NCBI GenBank assembly: GCA_028287205.1
Contig: JAQBQC010000072.1
Span: forward strand, 1-7,396
DNA: 7,396 bases
Source: Gemmatimonadota bacterium
GTDB lineage: Bacteria > Gemmatimonadota > Gemmatimonadetes > Gemmatimonadales > Gemmatimonadaceae
Direction of reading: 5' to 3'
Below the pieces are notes generated by a model that searched no databases, had not been told where the DNA came from, and saw only the letters and a program-made list of their open reading frames with translations. Within the stretch, counting starts at the first letter, position 1. Each line of letters starts with the position of its first letter. A program made the position numbers and the translations under genes. Positions 6,145-7,396 of the stretch are shown in pieces.

Positions 6145-7347
6145 ATGGACATTCACGAGTATCAGGCGAAAGAGTTGCTGGCGGGCTTCGGTGTTGCGGT
6201 GCCGAAGGGAGGCGTCGTGTACACTCCTGATCAGGCGGTATACAGAGCCGAGGAGATCGGCGGCGGACGGTGGGTCGTGAAGGCGCAGATCCATTCGGGC
6301 GCGCGAGGCAAGGCGGGGGGCATCAAGCTCTGCACGACCCCCGAGGAAGTGCGCGCAGCCGCGACCGAGCTGCTCGGCAAGAAGCTCGTCACGCATCAGA
6401 CGGGGCCCGCCGGCAAGATCGTGCATCGACTCTACGTCGAGGCCGCGGTTCCGATCAGGCGCGAGCTGTACATCGGGCTCGTGCTCGATCGCAGATCGGA
6501 GCGCGTGTGCGTCGTCGCGGCTCCCGAGGGCGGAATGGAGATCGAGGAGATCGCGCTGCGGTCGCCCGAAACGATCCTGCGCGAGGTCATCGAGCCCGCC
6601 GTGGGCATGCAGCCGTTCCAGGCGCGCGAGCTTTCGTTCGGACTCGGGCTCAGCTCCTCCGAGATGAATCAGGCGGTGAAGGCGATCCTCGGCGCGTATC
6701 GCGCGTTCCGCGATCTCGATGCGACGATGGTCGAGATCAATCCGCTCGCGATCACCGAGAGCGGACAGGTGCTCGCGCTCGATGCCAAGATGCAGTTCGA
6801 CGACAATGCGCTCTTTCGCCGCGCCGCCGTCGCCGAGCTGCGCGACTACGCCGAGGAAGATCCGCGCGATGCGGAGGCCGCGAAGCACGGGCTCAATTAC
6901 ATCGCGCTCGAGGGATCGATCGGGTGTATCGTGAATGGCGCAGGGCTGGCCATGGCGACGATGGACATGATCACCCACGCGGGCGGCGAGCCAGCGAACT
7001 TTCTCGATATCGGCGGTGGAGCCTCTCCGGAGCGCGTTGCCGCCGCATTTCGTCTCGTGTTGTCCGACCCCCGCGTGCGCTGCGTGCTCGTCAACATCTT
7101 CGCCGGCATCAATCGCTGCGACTGGGTTGCCGAGGGAATCATTCAGGCGGCGAAGGACGTGAACGTTCCCGTGCCGATCGTCGCGCGGCTCGCGGGCACG
7201 AACGTCGAGCAGGGTCGCGCGATTCTCCGCGACAGTGGGCTCTCGATCATCACCGCGGACACGCTGGCAGATGCGGCGGAGAAGGCCGTCGCCGCGCTCA
7301 CCAACACACCAGTGGCTCGCACCAACGTCAGGGAGAAGGTCTCGTGA
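6145..7347 (+). CDS. mtkA: Malate-CoA ligase (malate thiokinase) beta subunit
   Basis: This is the ATP-grasp subunit of the ligase that activates malate to malyl-CoA with ATP and CoA, directly upstream of Mcl in the serine cycle. The start [17 protein letters not shown] and [15 protein letters not shown] (46-59, ATP-binding) are shared with succinyl-CoA synthetase beta. Several stretches follow MtkA rather than SucC: GIKLC at 59-63, [14 protein letters not shown] at 213-226, [13 protein letters not shown] at 319-331 and [10 protein letters not shown] at 348-357. SucC usually has FGGI.RCD and EGNN at the last two. EINPL at 197-201 is also present. At 400 aa it is near the family norm with a short extra tail. 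The ATG at 6145 is set by homology; an in-frame extension to 6073 is unrelated. Adjacency to mcl and sgaA supports malate as substrate, although succinate use is not excluded. Confidence 0.9.
   Translation: MDIHEYQAKELLAGFGVAVPKGGVVYTPDQAVYRAEEIGGGRWVVKAQIHSGARGKAGGIKLCTTPEEVRAAATELLGKKLVTHQTGPAGKIVHRLYVEAAVPIRRELYIGLVLDRRSERVCVVAAPEGGMEIEEIALRSPETILREVIEPAVGMQPFQARELSFGLGLSSSEMNQAVKAILGAYRAFRDLDATMVEINPLAITESGQVLALDAKMQFDDNALFRRAAVAELRDYAEEDPRDAEAAKHGLNYIALEGSIGCIVNGAGLAMATMDMITHAGGEPANFLDIGGGASPERVAAAFRLVLSDPRVRCVLVNIFAGINRCDWVAEGIIQAAKDVNVPVPIVARLAGTNVEQGRAILRDSGLSIITADTLADAAEKAVAALTNTPVARTNVREKVS
7332..7339 (+). promoter_or_regulatory. Ribosome binding site of mtkB
   Basis: GGAGAAGG lies inside the last codons of mtkA, with its GGAG core 8 nt before the GTG at 7344. 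It supports that non-ATG start, in addition to the 4-nt overlap with the mtkA stop. Confidence 0.6.
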
Positions 7348-7396
7348 GCATTCTCGTCGACGAAAAGACGCGCATCGTCTTCCAGGGCTTCACGGG
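7344..7396 (+). CDS. mtkB: Malate-CoA ligase alpha subunit, 5' end only
   Basis: The first 17 codons, from a GTG that overlaps the mtkA stop (GTGA), read (M)[17 protein letters not shown] and run off the window. This is the characteristic N-terminus of the succinyl-CoA/malate-CoA ligase alpha subunit. The QGFTG stretch begins the CoA-binding Rossmann domain. The phospho-histidine region lies beyond the edge. The alpha subunit is expected to bind CoA and carry the phosphohistidine intermediate, forming the active enzyme with MtkA. Assignment as MtkB rather than SucD rests on the partner gene and on the serine-cycle context. Confidence 0.85.
   Translation, partial: MSILVDEKTRIVFQGFT

Noticed and set aside
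6145..7396. Succinyl-CoA synthetase (sucC/sucD) instead of malate-CoA ligase.
   Set aside because: Several MtkA-type stretches ([30 protein letters not shown]) and the placement after mcl favour malate thiokinase. It is kept as a caveat, not as the call.

Overview
The window is about two-thirds G+C by eye, densely coding, and reads as chromosomal DNA of a high-GC, probably soil or aquatic, bacterium. Protein sequences can be matched to families from memory, but no taxonomic marker is present. Gemmatimonadota or another deep-branching high-GC phylum is only a guess.

Layout, left to right. Positions 1-311 carry no supported gene. They hold a repeat block: two imperfect inverted arms (63-110 and 187-236) plus a third direct copy (about 246-279), all built from a roughly 17-22-nt unit of the type TCCGTTTGTGTCCGTT. 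A small hairpin follows at 282-299. Positions 312-3787 hold three tightly packed minus-strand genes, transcribed in the order glycerate 2-kinase (gck), N-carbamoylputrescine amidase (aguB), agmatine deiminase (aguA). Positions 3788-3880 are a short divergent intergenic region with a perfect 7-bp inverted repeat. Positions 3881-7396 hold a plus-strand run: serine-glyoxylate aminotransferase (sgaA), malyl-CoA lyase (mcl), the beta subunit of malate-CoA ligase (mtkA), and the first 17 codons of its alpha subunit (mtkB), cut by the window edge.

The plus-strand genes together with gck form a recognisable core of the serine cycle. SgaA makes hydroxypyruvate and glycine from serine and glyoxylate. 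Glycerate 2-kinase returns glycerate to 2-phosphoglycerate. MtkAB activates malate to malyl-CoA, and Mcl splits it to glyoxylate and acetyl-CoA, so glyoxylate links Mcl back to SgaA. Hydroxypyruvate reductase, PEP carboxylase, enolase, GlyA and the tetrahydrofolate enzymes are not in the window, so neither methylotrophy nor a complete cycle can be claimed. The same enzymes could also serve glyoxylate or C2 metabolism.

The unusual part is the co-directional, nearly gapless linkage of the glycerate kinase to the two-step putrescine pathway (agmatine to N-carbamoylputrescine to putrescine, releasing ammonia and CO2). Other points worth checking are the repeat block, the operator-like palindrome, a shortened loop in Mcl, C-terminal tails on SgaA and Gck, and a 22-codon reading frame overlapping the mcl stop.
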